64,000 nt of DNA from Enteroscipio rubneri (lineage in GTDB: Bacteria; Actinomycetota; Coriobacteriia; Coriobacteriales; Eggerthellaceae): positions 1-64,000 of the forward strand of contig NZ_PPEK01000012.1 in the NCBI RefSeq assembly GCF_002899715.1, given 5' to 3'. How positions within the stretch are numbered: the first letter of the stretch is position 1; each line of letters begins with the position of its first letter. Positions 17,688 through 27,834 of this stretch are shown here, in pieces. Both the position numbers and the translations under genes were made by a program. Below the pieces are notes generated by a model. That model was not told the DNA's origin. It saw nothing but the letters and a program-made list of their open reading frames with translations, and searched no databases.

Positions 17688-20600
17688 ATGAATCTGCGCA
17701 ACGTCGAATCATATCAAATCGGGTTGGATATCGGAACGGGATCGGTAGGATGGGCGGTGCTCGATGACAAAGGCGATCTTTGTCGCTTCAAGGGTAAGCC
17801 GACATGGGGGAGCCGCGTGTTCCCGTCGGCGCAGACCGCTGCCGACACGCGGGTGCATCGCGGTCAGCGCCGCCGCTACGACCGTCGGCGCCAGCGGCTC
17901 GATCTGCTGCAAGGGCTTTTCGCCGAGGAGATGGCGAAGGTCGACCCGGAGTTCTTCATCCGCCTGAACCAGGCGCGCCTCTTGCCTGAGGATCGCGACC
18001 CGGCCCACGCGGCGTATCGTTGGCCGCTTTTCAATGACGGCGACTTCACCGAGGCGGACTACTACCAGCGCTTTCCTACCATATACCACCTGCGCGCCCA
18101 TCTGATGGAGTCTGATGAGAAGGCCGACATACGCCTTGTCTACCTGGCGTTTCACAACATCGTGAAGCATCGGGGGAATTTCCTGCACCAGGACAACCCT
18201 GCGCTCAGCGCGAAGAACGCCAATATGGGGGATGCGGTTGGGGAGCTGTGCCATGCGCTCGGGGAGTGGTGCGCGAAGTACGATGTCGAGTGCGCATGCA
18301 ACCAGGATGCGCTCGCGAGGATCTTGAGCGACGCATCGTTGCAGGTTGCCGAAAAACGGGAACAGGTCGAAAATGCGCTCGGAATAGAAAAAGAGTACAA
18401 GAAGCTCGAGAAAGCCGTTTCTGCAGCCGTCGTCGGATATGCAGCTGAGTTCTCGCATATCTTTTTCGCCGATGCAGAAGGCAGCAAGTTCGCGCTATCC
18501 AACGACGAAAAGGTCGAAGCGTATGCTTGTCCAGATGAAGGCCGTGATCTCTTTGAAGCGATGCAAAAGGTCTATTCGTCCTACGTGTTGATGAGTATAC
18601 TGAGCGAGGCGCAAGGCGAAATGCTTTCGTTATGCAAAGTGCGGGAATACGATCGCTACGGCTGCGATCTGGAAACGCTCAAAGACCTGGTGCGTGCCTA
18701 TGGACCTGAACGGTACGACGAATTCTTCCGGGGATCGTTCTACGAGGGGACGCATGACTACGATCCCGGAAAAGCGAAGGGCTACACCAAGTACAACCTG
18801 GGTACGAGCAAGCTTTCGCATGAAGACTTTCTGAAAGAAGTTCAGAAGCTCCTGATGGACATCGGAGCGCAGGCGGACAAACGGTATGCGGCCATCGAGC
18901 GCGCCATCGAGGCGGGCACGTTTCTGCGCCGCTTGAAGACCAGCGATAACGGCACGATTCCCTATCAGCTGCATCGGGAAGAAATGCTGGCCATCATTGA
19001 GCGACAGGCACCGTACTACCCCTTTCTTGCGAGCGAGAAGGATGAGCTTGAATCGCTCGTGACGTTCCGTATCCCTTACTACATTGGGCCGCTCACGCGG
19101 AAGAACGCCGCAGTCGATGCCAGGGGTGAGACGCGTTTCGCGTGGTCGTCGCGCAAGCCGGGGATGGAGAACGAGCGCGTCTACCCGTGGAACTGGGAAA
19201 AGGTCATCGACAAGGACCAAAGCGCCGAAGACTTCATCCGCCGCATGACCGGCACGTGCACGTATTTGAAGGGCGAGCCGGTGCTTGCGCGCTGCTCGCT
19301 TGATTACGAGATGTTCTGCGTGCTGAACGAGCTCGCCGGGGCGCGCTGGACGCAGGATGGAGACAAGAGCTACCGGTTTGACACGGCCGACCGCCTGGGT
19401 ATCGTGGAGGATCTCTTCAAGAAGCGCAAGCGCGTGACCTACGAGGCGGTGGAGAAGTGGCTGGCGAAGACGCACGGGCCGGAGGGTGGCAAGTCCGTCG
19501 GCGGCGCGTACCACGTGTCGGGGGGTCAGGGCGAGGACGCGTTCGAGTCGCAGCTCTCCTCGCACCGCGACTTCTGCAAGATTCTCGAGGTCGATGATCT
19601 TTCCGAAGCGGATGCCATCATGGCTGAGGACGTCATTTTGTGGAACACCGTGTTCGAGGATCGCTCCATCTTGAAGCGTAAAATCAAGCTCGCCTACGGC
19701 GACCGCTTGAGCGATGCGCAGATCCGCAAGCTCTGCAAGAAGCGCTACGCTGGTTGGGGGCGGCTGTCGGCCGAGCTTCTGCGCGGGCTGCGTAGCGCCA
19801 CCGACAACGGCCCCAAAACCATCATGGATATATTGCTGGAGGGCGACCCGAACCATGCGCGCCGCATGGGGGCGGCCATGAACCTCATGGAGATACTCCA
19901 TGACGACCTGCTGGAATTCCAGGCGAAGATCGACGAGCGCAACCGCGAGCGCGCGCTTGAGTCTGGCGGGATGACGGTCGACGAGGTGACGGGCTCGCCG
20001 GCTCTGCGGCGTGGCATCAACCAGGCGCTTCGCGTCGTGGATGAGATCGCGCAGATCGCCGGCAAGCCCCCTGCGCATATCTACATCGAGGTGACGCGTG
20101 ACGAGGATCCTCGCAACAAGGGTAGACGAAGCACGAGTCGCTACAAGGCCTTGGAAGCGGCGCTCGCCAGTTTGAAGGGCCAATATGCTGACGTGTGCAC
20201 CGAGCTCAAGGAGCGCGATCCGCGCGCTCTCGATGACGAGCGGCTGACGCTCTACTTCATGCAGTGCGGCAAGTGCATGTACTCGGGAAAACCGCTGGAT
20301 ATCAATAAGCTATCGACCTACCAGGTCGACCATATCTTGCCCCAGTCGTACACCAAAGACGACAGCTTCGAGAACAAGGTTCTGGTGTACGCGGACGAGA
20401 ACCAGCGCAAGCTTGACTCGTTACTGCTGGACCAAAAGCTTATCGGGCGCATGCAGGGATTCTGGCGCACGTTGCGCGATGCAGGACTCATCGGCGACAA
20501 GAAGTTCAACAACTTGACGCGCACGAGTGTGGGCGACGAGATGATGAAGAAATTCATCAACCGCCAGCTGGTGGAGACGAGCCAGATCGTGAAGCAGGTG

Positions 20601-21803
20601 CAGCAGCTGCTTCAGACACGCTATCCTGAAAGCGACGTGCAGCCGGTGAAGGCAGGCGTTTCCCACCAGTTGCGCGAGCAGTGCAGGCTTGCGAAGAGCC
20701 GCGAGATCAACGACTTCCACCATGCGCACGACGCCTATCTTGCCTGCCAGGTAGGACGGTTCATACGGTATCGCCATAGCGCCGTGTACAGCGAGCCGGT
20801 GAAGATGGCCGCGGTGGTGAGGCAGTTCATCAAGAAGCAGGCTGACGATTATCGCCGTACCCGCGAGATGCCGGGCTCGGCTGGGTTCATCGTGTCGAGC
20901 TTCCTAACGCCTGGCTTCGACGTGGAGACGGGGGAAGTGTTCCGCGACGCCTGGAACGCCGAGTTCGAGATAGACCGCATCAAGCGCTGTTTCGACTACA
21001 AGGACTGCTTCATCTCGCGCATGCCTGAAGAGACGCATGGGGCGTTTTGGGATGCCACGATCTATTCGCCGAAGATGGCGGGCAAGACGCTCAATCTTCC
21101 TTTGAAGAAGGGGCTTGATCCGCAAAAGTACGGCAGCTATTCGCGCGAGCAGTTCGCGTACTTTTTCGTGTACGAGGCAACCAAGCCGAAGAAGAACCAG
21201 CGGGTGCTTGAGTTTGCGCCGGTGCCTGTACGTGTGGCATCCGCGCTCGCAAGCGATCCGCAAGCGTTGGACAACTACGCGCGCGAGCTTGCGGAGGGGG
21301 CAGGGCTCGTGTTCGAGCGCATCCGTCGGCGGAAGGTGTACAAGTATCAGCAGATTATCATCGGTGATTCGCGGCTGTACATCACGGGGAAGAAGGAGGT
21401 TCGTAATGCGCAGCAGTTCGCCTTCTCTCAGGACGAGACGGAGCTGATCTGGCGTATTGAAAAGAGCAAGGATTGCTCGCTGGATGAGTTGCTCGGATTG
21501 CTTCGCTCTCTGCAGGGCAAGTATGCTCACTACGCCTCTCGGTTGGGCCAGCAGATGAAGGTGGCTGAAATGGAGGATGCATTCGCGAAGGCAAGCGATG
21601 CCGATCAGCGTCGGGCGCTGCTCTCTTTAGTGTCGATTGCGGCTGCGCATACGAACATGATCGATTTGTCGTCGGTTGGCGGCTCGAAATACTCGGGATG
21701 TATGAACGCTTCGTTCTCTAAAGAGCTCTCTGCAGGTAAGATCTGCTTCGTAGATTCTTCGGTAACCGGCATGTTCGAGAGGCGTGAGACGGTTGGCCTT
21801 TAG
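17688..21803 (+). CDS. cas9: CRISPR-associated endonuclease Cas9 (type II-A)
   Basis: A 1371-residue RNA-guided DNA endonuclease. All catalytic elements are present: RuvC-I IGLDIGTGSVGWAV (Asp14), the arginine-rich bridge helix RGQRRRYDRRRQRL, RuvC-II IYIEVTRDED (Glu801), HNH YQVDHILPQS (His882) with ENKVLV downstream, and RuvC-III HHAHDAYL (His1012, Asp1015). Between them lies the long helical recognition lobe; the C-terminal ~270 residues form the PAM-interacting part. The length and Csn2 partner place it in subtype II-A. I use ATG 17688, preceded by GAAAGGGG, rather than the GTG at 17649. It cleaves DNA matching a spacer, guided by crRNA and the divergent tracrRNA. It heads the cas9-cas1-cas2-csn2 operon. 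Confidence 0.97.
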   Translation: MNLRNVESYQIGLDIGTGSVGWAVLDDKGDLCRFKGKPTWGSRVFPSAQTAADTRVHRGQRRRYDRRRQRLDLLQGLFAEEMAKVDPEFFIRLNQARLLPEDRDPAHAAYRWPLFNDGDFTEADYYQRFPTIYHLRAHLMESDEKADIRLVYLAFHNIVKHRGNFLHQDNPALSAKNANMGDAVGELCHALGEWCAKYDVECACNQDALARILSDASLQVAEKREQVENALGIEKEYKKLEKAVSAAVVGYAAEFSHIFFADAEGSKFALSNDEKVEAYACPDEGRDLFEAMQKVYSSYVLMSILSEAQGEMLSLCKVREYDRYGCDLETLKDLVRAYGPERYDEFFRGSFYEGTHDYDPGKAKGYTKYNLGTSKLSHEDFLKEVQKLLMDIGAQADKRYAAIERAIEAGTFLRRLKTSDNGTIPYQLHREEMLAIIERQAPYYPFLASEKDELESLVTFRIPYYIGPLTRKNAAVDARGETRFAWSSRKPGMENERVYPWNWEKVIDKDQSAEDFIRRMTGTCTYLKGEPVLARCSLDYEMFCVLNELAGARWTQDGDKSYRFDTADRLGIVEDLFKKRKRVTYEAVEKWLAKTHGPEGGKSVGGAYHVSGGQGEDAFESQLSSHRDFCKILEVDDLSEADAIMAEDVILWNTVFEDRSILKRKIKLAYGDRLSDAQIRKLCKKRYAGWGRLSAELLRGLRSATDNGPKTIMDILLEGDPNHARRMGAAMNLMEILHDDLLEFQAKIDERNRERALESGGMTVDEVTGSPALRRGINQALRVVDEIAQIAGKPPAHIYIEVTRDEDPRNKGRRSTSRYKALEAALASLKGQYADVCTELKERDPRALDDERLTLYFMQCGKCMYSGKPLDINKLSTYQVDHILPQSYTKDDSFENKVLVYADENQRKLDSLLLDQKLIGRMQGFWRTLRDAGLIGDKKFNNLTRTSVGDEMMKKFINRQLVETSQIVKQVQQLLQTRYPESDVQPVKAGVSHQLREQCRLAKSREINDFHHAHDAYLACQVGRFIRYRHSAVYSEPVKMAAVVRQFIKKQADDYRRTREMPGSAGFIVSSFLTPGFDVETGEVFRDAWNAEFEIDRIKRCFDYKDCFISRMPEETHGAFWDATIYSPKMAGKTLNLPLKKGLDPQKYGSYSREQFAYFFVYEATKPKKNQRVLEFAPVPVRVASALASDPQALDNYARELAEGAGLVFERIRRRKVYKYQQIIIGDSRLYITGKKEVRNAQQFAFSQDETELIWRIEKSKDCSLDELLGLLRSLQGKYAHYASRLGQQMKVAEMEDAFAKASDADQRRALLSLVSIAAAHTNMIDLSSVGGSKYSGCMNASFSKELSAGKICFVDSSVTGMFERRETVGL

Positions 21804-22668
21804 AACCATCTTCATCGAGAGCCAGTGCCGATGCAGCTATCAAGGCGGCTACCTCGTGGTGCGGAAGACGGACGACACGAAGAAGATCCACCTGTCGGAG
21901 ATATCGTCCATCATCTTGCAGAACACGCAGGTGTACTTGAGCGCGTACTTGCTGGCCGAGTTGGCGAAGTGCAAGATATCGCTGGTTGTTGCCGACGAGA
22001 AGTGTAACCCCATCGGACAATATCTCCCGTTGTACGGCGCGCATAACGCAAGCAAGCGCGTGACGGAGCAGCTCTCGTGGGGTGAGCCGATCAAGAAGCG
22101 CGTGTGGCAGCAGGTGGTCAAGGAAAAGATTCGCCAGCAAGCGCGCGTGCTCGAGGAAAGAGGGCTCGCGGAAGCTGCGAAGTCGCTCTATGCAAGTCGC
22201 GACGAGGTGCGGTCCGGCGACACTACCAACCGGGAGGCCCATGCGGCGCGCCTGTACTTCGCCGCGGTGTTCGGCCGCGGCTTCTCGCGCGATGATGATG
22301 TCCCGGTCAACGCGGCTCTGAACTACGGGTACGCCGTGCTACTCTCCATGGTGAATAGGGAAGTGGTTTCGCGCGGGTACTTGACGCAGTGCGGAATCTG
22401 CCATCGCAGCGAGTACAACCAGTTCAACTTCTCATGCGACTTGATGGAGCCTTTCCGGCCCATCGTCGACCGCTTGGCGTACGAGTACGCGCAAGAGCTT
22501 TTCGATCAGGACGTACGGCGTTTGCTGGGCGATTTGGGAAATCGCGTCGTGGTGTACAAGGGAGGCTCGTACCGCCTACATTCGGTGGTTTCCCTTTTCG
22601 TGCAAGACTGCCTCGCGGCGCTCAACAAGAACTTGGCGGTGTCTGAGATCGAGGGCTTCGAGCAGTGA
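21793..22668 (+). CDS. cas1: CRISPR-associated endonuclease Cas1
   Basis: A 291-residue Cas1 of the type II family, the integrase that inserts new spacers as a Cas1-Cas2 complex. Expected signatures are present: the N-terminal beta domain with LSEISSIILQNTQVYLSAYL, VPVNAALNYGYAVLLSMV in the catalytic helical domain, and the metal-binding His and Glu in GICHRSEYNQFNF and DLMEPFRPIVDRL. I choose the TTG at 21793: it gives the family start M-A-F-R-T, and GAGAGG lies 10 nt upstream. A GTG at 21784 is the alternative but is too close to that site. It overlaps the cas9 end, so translation is coupled. Confidence 0.94.
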   Translation: MAFRTIFIESQCRCSYQGGYLVVRKTDDTKKIHLSEISSIILQNTQVYLSAYLLAELAKCKISLVVADEKCNPIGQYLPLYGAHNASKRVTEQLSWGEPIKKRVWQQVVKEKIRQQARVLEERGLAEAAKSLYASRDEVRSGDTTNREAHAARLYFAAVFGRGFSRDDDVPVNAALNYGYAVLLSMVNREVVSRGYLTQCGICHRSEYNQFNFSCDLMEPFRPIVDRLAYEYAQELFDQDVRRLLGDLGNRVVVYKGGSYRLHSVVSLFVQDCLAALNKNLAVSEIEGFEQ

Positions 22669-23003
22669 TGGGCGCTCAGGAGAGGATTCGGTACATGAGG
22701 GTGTTCGTGTTCTTCGATCTGCCGGTTGACACGGCGACGCAGCGGAAAGAGTATCGGCTGTTCCGTAAGTACCTTATCAAGGAAGGGTTCCTCATGTTGC
22801 AGGAGTCGGTGTACGCGAAGCTGGTGGTGAACGACGCGCAGGCGGGTGCTGCCATCAATCGCCTGCGACAGCACCGTCCTCCGGCTGGGTTGGTGCAAGC
22901 GCTTAAGGTGACGGAGAAGCAGTTCGCCATGATGGAATTCATCACAGGCGTGCGACAATCGTACGATGAGCTTGATACGCTGGAAGGATTCGTGGTGCTA
23001 TGA
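22668..23003 (+). CDS. cas2: CRISPR-associated endoribonuclease-fold protein Cas2
   Basis: A 111-residue Cas2 with the ferredoxin-like fold, the dimeric scaffold of the adaptation complex. The N-terminus MRVFVFFDLPVDTATQRKEYRLFRKYLI after a short lead is diagnostic, with the conserved Asp at the end of strand 1 (FFDLP) and LQESVYAKLVVN. The ATG overlaps the cas1 stop as TGATG, and the stop overlaps the csn2 ATG as ATGA. Size and order are standard for type II-A. Confidence 0.94.
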   Translation: MGAQERIRYMRVFVFFDLPVDTATQRKEYRLFRKYLIKEGFLMLQESVYAKLVVNDAQAGAAINRLRQHRPPAGLVQALKVTEKQFAMMEFITGVRQSYDELDTLEGFVVL

Positions 23004-23680
23004 ACCTCGTGCTGTCGGGTTTCTCCGAAGCTCTGGCCTTGGGAAACGACAAGGTATCGGTGCTGGAGGTGCATAACCGCCGGTTGTTCGCGCGAATTTG
23101 TCAGTCACTGGCGTCCGAGCTTGATGACGAGGCGCTGGAGCCGTACGCTTTGTGGGATGGCGAGGATCGGCGAAGCTCCAGGAACCGCTTCTTGTTCGTG
23201 TTCGATCCCTTCGAGCTTCCCTGGTCGGAGAAGGCGCTGCTTGGCGAGGTGCACGAGCGCGTCGAGGAGATGTTTTTGGCCGAAGACGACGTGCGGCAAG
23301 AGATCGAGGCGGCGGGACGGGCCTTGTCGGAGCGAGTGGCATCGTTGGGACTTCGGCTTCAATCGGACTATGCCTTTGAAGTACAATGGGAAATGCGAAA
23401 GTATCTGAAGGCATTTGATTTCAGCGTCGAGGTTGATCCTTCCGACGCGCTCCTTGATAACCTGATAAAGTTTTTGAAGCTCGCGTCTGATGCGTCCTTC
23501 GATAAGCAGCTGGTGTTCGTGAATCTGAAGACCTTTTTAGAGCCGGATGAGGTGCAAGAGTTCTATCGGCAAGCGGTTTTTTCTAAGTTGAGCGTGCTGC
23601 TGCTTGAGAATATCCCGGATGAAGCGAGCTTTGAGTATGAACGAAAAATGGTTATTGACCTGGATTTTCTTCAATCATGA
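23000..23680 (+). CDS. csn2: CRISPR-associated protein Csn2
   Basis: A 226-residue Csn2, the subtype II-A marker. In known systems it forms a calcium-stabilised tetrameric ring that slides on DNA ends and is needed for spacer acquisition. Recognisable features are its position as the last cas gene, length near the family norm, an N-terminal sheet with VSVLEVHNRRLFARICQSL, a LNNLIKFLKL-like helix (LLDNLIKFLKLAS), and the C-terminal VFVNLKTFLEPDEVQEFYRQ region leading to LLLEN. The ATG overlaps the cas2 stop by 4 nt. No nuclease motifs. Confidence 0.9.
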   Translation: MNLVLSGFSEALALGNDKVSVLEVHNRRLFARICQSLASELDDEALEPYALWDGEDRRSSRNRFLFVFDPFELPWSEKALLGEVHERVEEMFLAEDDVRQEIEAAGRALSERVASLGLRLQSDYAFEVQWEMRKYLKAFDFSVEVDPSDALLDNLIKFLKLASDASFDKQLVFVNLKTFLEPDEVQEFYRQAVFSKLSVLLLENIPDEASFEYERKMVIDLDFLQS

Positions 23681-23734
23681 AGATGCCAGCCAGTCAGTTG
23701 TCCGTCCTCCTGCAGAGAGGATTTTGCCCTAACG
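23681..23734 (+). promoter_or_regulatory. CRISPR leader
   Basis: Only 54 nt separate the csn2 stop from the first repeat. As the decayed repeat is at the other end, new spacers enter here. The leader is short, so array transcription probably starts within csn2 or comes from the cas operon. Confidence 0.5.
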
Positions 23735-26700
23735 GTTTTGGAGCAGTGACAAACTGACTGGTAGTCAAACTTTCGCGTGTTTACGGTCGTAGCCTGATAG
23801 TTTTGGAGCAGTGACAAACTGACTGGTAGTCAAACATTCAGCAGGTTAAAATTATTAAGGGGGTGTTTTGGAGCAGTGACAAACTGACTGGTAGTCAAAC
23901 CCCACGCACTCGACCTTCCTGTTCCTCACGTTTTGGAGCAGTGACAAACTGACTGGTAGTCAAACACGCCGGCATCGAAGCCGTCGTGACAGAGCGTTTT
24001 GGAGCAGTGACAAACTGACTGGTAGTCAAACCCAGACGTACAGCATGGATTTGCCAGCTTGTTTTGGAGCAGTGACAAACTGACTGGTAGTCAAACCTTG
24101 CTGCACGAACTCCGACACCTGCTGCTGTTTTGGAGCAGTGACAAACTGACTGGTAGTCAAACTCCACGCTGGTGTACGGCTACACGCAGCTGTTTTGGAG
24201 CAGTGACAAACTGACTGGTAGTCAAACCACCTATGTCACGATGGATACCGCTATCGGTTTTGGAGCAGTGACAAACTGACTGGTAGTCAAACCGTGGCGG
24301 TGGACTTCGACGGCGTCCTGTGGTTTTGGAGCAGTGACAAACTGACTGGTAGTCAAACGTGCTCCGTCGTGTACTGCCACCACCACTCGTTTTGGAGCAG
24401 TGACAAACTGACTGGTAGTCAAACCCCGACGCGTCACAGAGCGGCGGCCCGCGGGTTTTGGAGCAGTGACAAACTGACTGGTAGTCAAACGCTTTCTACA
24501 TTGCTTCACAGGCCTTGTTGGTTTTGGAGCAGTGACAAACTGACTGGTAGTCAAACTGATGCAACGGATTGAGCATCAAGCACCTTGTTTTGGAGCAGTG
24601 ACAAACTGACTGGTAGTCAAACCCATAAAGGCGATGTCTTGCCGTTTATTGGTTTTGGAGCAGTGACAAACTGACTGGTAGTCAAACCTAACTACAGGGA
24701 GAGCGAAAGGCACTCCGTTTTGGAGCAGTGACAAACTGACTGGTAGTCAAACCGGCCTTGACGCCGGCGCATACAACCTTGAGTTTTGGAGCAGTGACAA
24801 ACTGACTGGTAGTCAAACTGCTTCGCGCTTCTATGCAACTCCCTTGAGTTTTGGAGCAGTGACAAACTGACTGGTAGTCAAACTCGTGTTCCACAGTGTG
24901 ATGACGGCTGCAAGTTTTGGAGCAGTGACAAACTGACTGGTAGTCAAACATCATGTGCGGAAAATGCTACGGAAAACTCGTTTTGGAGCAGTGACAAACT
25001 GACTGGTAGTCAAACCACTCAAGTTATATTGCCAGTAACTTCCCTGTTTTGGAGCAGTGACAAACTGACTGGTAGTCAAACTCATTCTATCGATGGCGGA
25101 ACAACTTATAAGTTTTGGAGCAGTGACAAACTGACTGGTAGTCAAACATACTGTTCTGAAAATATCAGACAGGCTTTGTTTTGGAGCAGTGACAAACTGA
25201 CTGGTAGTCAAACCCAGGATCCGGTCGATCTCCGACCGTGATTGTTTTGGAGCAGTGACAAACTGACTGGTAGTCAAACATCAGGCTTGTCAGATGGGAG
25301 CGCGAGAAGGTTTTGGAGCAGTGACAAACTGACTGGTAGTCAAACAGACACGTCCGCCACCACAAACATGGCAATGTTTTGGAGCAGTGACAAACTGACT
25401 GGTAGTCAAACCAGCTCCTCTGCCGGTAAGGACTACGCGATGTTTTGGAGCAGTGACAAACTGACTGGTAGTCAAACTCGCCCGCGCGCTTGTAGAGGCG
25501 AACTGCCTGTTTTGGAGCAGTGACAAACTGACTGGTAGTCAAACTTGGAGCGAGGACGGGAGCCTGGTTGGCTCGTTTTGGAGCAGTGACAAACTGACTG
25601 GTAGTCAAACCTTAATGGTGTTGATACAACCAACTTGCTGTTTTGGAGCAGTGACAAACTGACTGGTAGTCAAACTCGCATTCGGTATGTCCCAAAAAGT
25701 ATTTAGTTTTGGAGCAGTGACAAACTGACTGGTAGTCAAACGGTGACATATCCGCGAAGCTCGCGGTGCTTGTTTTGGAGCAGTGACAAACTGACTGGTA
25801 GTCAAACGCTCCGTCGCTTCAGCCGAAAACACGAGGTGTTTTGGAGCAGTGACAAACTGACTGGTAGTCAAACCGCCGAGTCGCAGGGAAACATACCCAG
25901 GTTGTTTTGGAGCAGTGACAAACTGACTGGTAGTCAAACCCGTCTTTTATTTCACTACTTATTAGGAGGTTTTGGAGCAGTGACAAACTGACTGGTAGTC
26001 AAACAACCAAATGGCACATACCATTCTACACGTTGTTTTGGAGCAGTGACAAACTGACTGGTAGTCAAACACTTGCACCGTCAACTACTCGCATGCTTCA
26101 GTTTTGGAGCAGTGACAAACTGACTGGTAGTCAAACGACGAGTACACGAGAGGAGCATGACGATGAGTTTTGGAGCAGTGACAAACTGACTGGTAGTCAA
26201 ACCGCGCTTCCTAGTCCGTTCGCCCTGTTGTTGTTTTGGAGCAGTGACAAACTGACTGGTAGTCAAACTGACGCGTCGGGCACTATGCAGGGCATGGCGT
26301 TTTGGAGCAGTGACAAACTGACTGGTAGTCAAACATCTTCCAGGGCGCCACCAATGAGAAGTTGTTTTGGAGCAGTGACAAACTGACTGGTAGTCAAACA
26401 GGAAAGCACACAGGACAAGGAACCGTCAGTTTTGGAGCAGTGACAAACTGACTGGTAGTCAAACAGCGCGCAAAATGCCGCTACTCTCGAATTCGTTTTG
26501 GAGCAGTGACAAACTGACTGGTAGTCAAACGACACCATGGCGACGGCAGTGACTATCGACGTTTTGGAGCAGTGACAAACTGACTGGTAGTCAAACTGCC
26601 AACTGGTTCAAGGAGCATGAAGGCTAGTTTTGGAGCAGTGACAAACTGACTGGTAGTCAAACGCGGGCCTGAGCCGCCCGAAGCCGCCTAGTGTTTTGGA

Positions 26701-27453
26701 GCAGTGACAAACTGACTGGTAGTCAAACGAGCGCACGTGCCGACTCGAAGGCCAGTACGTTTTGGAGCAGTGACAAACTGACTGGTAGTCAAACCAGCTG
26801 AAGAAGTCGTGGGCTACGTTGATCGTTTTGGAGCAGTGACAAACTGACTGGTAGTCAAACTAAAAGGAGGAACTAGGATATGGAAGACAGTTTTGGAGCA
26901 GTGACAAACTGACTGGTAGTCAAACTGTGTCCGACGTGCTGCTGATGACGCAGAAGTTTTGGAGCAGTGACAAACTGACTGGTAGTCAAACCAATTGAAT
27001 CATAATCATCTGTAGGATAAAGTTTTGGAGCAGTGACAAACTGACTGGTAGTCAAACATCAGGCTTGTCAGATGGGAGCGCGAGAAGGTTTTGGAGCAGT
27101 GACAAACTGACTGGTAGTCAAACCCTCATAGCTCTGTGCTTCGCATGCCACAAGTTTTGGAGCAGTGACAAACTGACTGGTAGTCAAACTCCGAATGCGC
27201 GGCGCTGCTATCTAGTTTTGTTTTGGAGCAGTGACAAACTGACTGGTAGTCAAACCAAATCCGTCCGCTACGCGCTCAGGTTGCCGTTTTGGAGCAGTGA
27301 CAAACTGACTGGTAGTCAAACGGAACAGCTTGTATGGCTTGTGCTGCTTGGGTTTTGGAGCAGTGACAAACTGACTGGTAGTCAAAAGCTGCGCGAGGTC
27401 GGCTTGCATAGTTGTCAGTTTTGAAGCAGTGGTGAACATTGTTACCTACAATC
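23735..27453 (+). CRISPR. type II-A CRISPR array, 56 repeats plus one decayed repeat
   Basis: The repeat is 36 nt, beginning GTTTTGGAGCAGTGACAAAC and ending GACTGGTAGTCAAAC. I counted 56 copies from 23735 to 27387. Spacers are mostly 30 nt, some 29, one 31 (25478-25508). The last full copy (27352-27387) ends in A instead of C. After one more 30-nt spacer a strongly decayed copy begins at 27418 with GTTTTGAAGCAGTGGTGAAC. Decay at this end and cas genes at the other fix the leader side at 23.7 kb. Two spacers are identical (25280-25309 and 27058-27087). One spacer (26861-26889) contains AGGAGG and an ATG at spacing fit for translation, as if taken from a phage or plasmid gene start. Confidence 0.97.
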
Positions 27454-27834
27454 ACCCGCAAGCGGTCATGCCCTTCGTCATCGACAGAATGACTTCCGGC
27501 TAGCGTGGGCGCAGAGGCTCGCATGACGATGACGAACAACGCGAGTGGCGGTCTTATAGCGGGCTAGAATTCCGACTAGAGCTGCTCGTCGAGTGCGTAT
27601 CGATCGGCCTGAGTAGCGGGCTTGTGACTTTTGGGGTAGCGACATTGCTGATATGCTTCTAGAAAGTTTACGCCAGACAGTAGCATTTTCTCCCCTAGAC
27701 AATATTAGCCGGCTTTAGCTATTCCAGCAGTAAATCATAAAACCAGATGAGGTTGCTATAGGCGGATACTGTACAGATGGTCTATACTCCGCATCGGAGG
27801 AGTGGAGGGCGACTCGATCGCGAGGAGGACTCTC
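27454..27834. other. intergenic region after the CRISPR array
   Basis: No gene seen. A TATACT at 27783-27788 about 50 nt before the WYL regulator is a candidate -10 box; no clear -35. Confidence 0.35.

Noticed and set aside
26203-26232. Self-targeting spacer: 15 nt of this spacer match 873-887 of the window
   Set aside because: Only the leader-side 15 nt match; the seed half does not, so no cleavage would be expected.
23895-27539. Many open frames on both strands with repeated LTTSQFVTAPK or FWSSDKLTGSQT
   Set aside because: They are translations of the CRISPR repeat, not genes.
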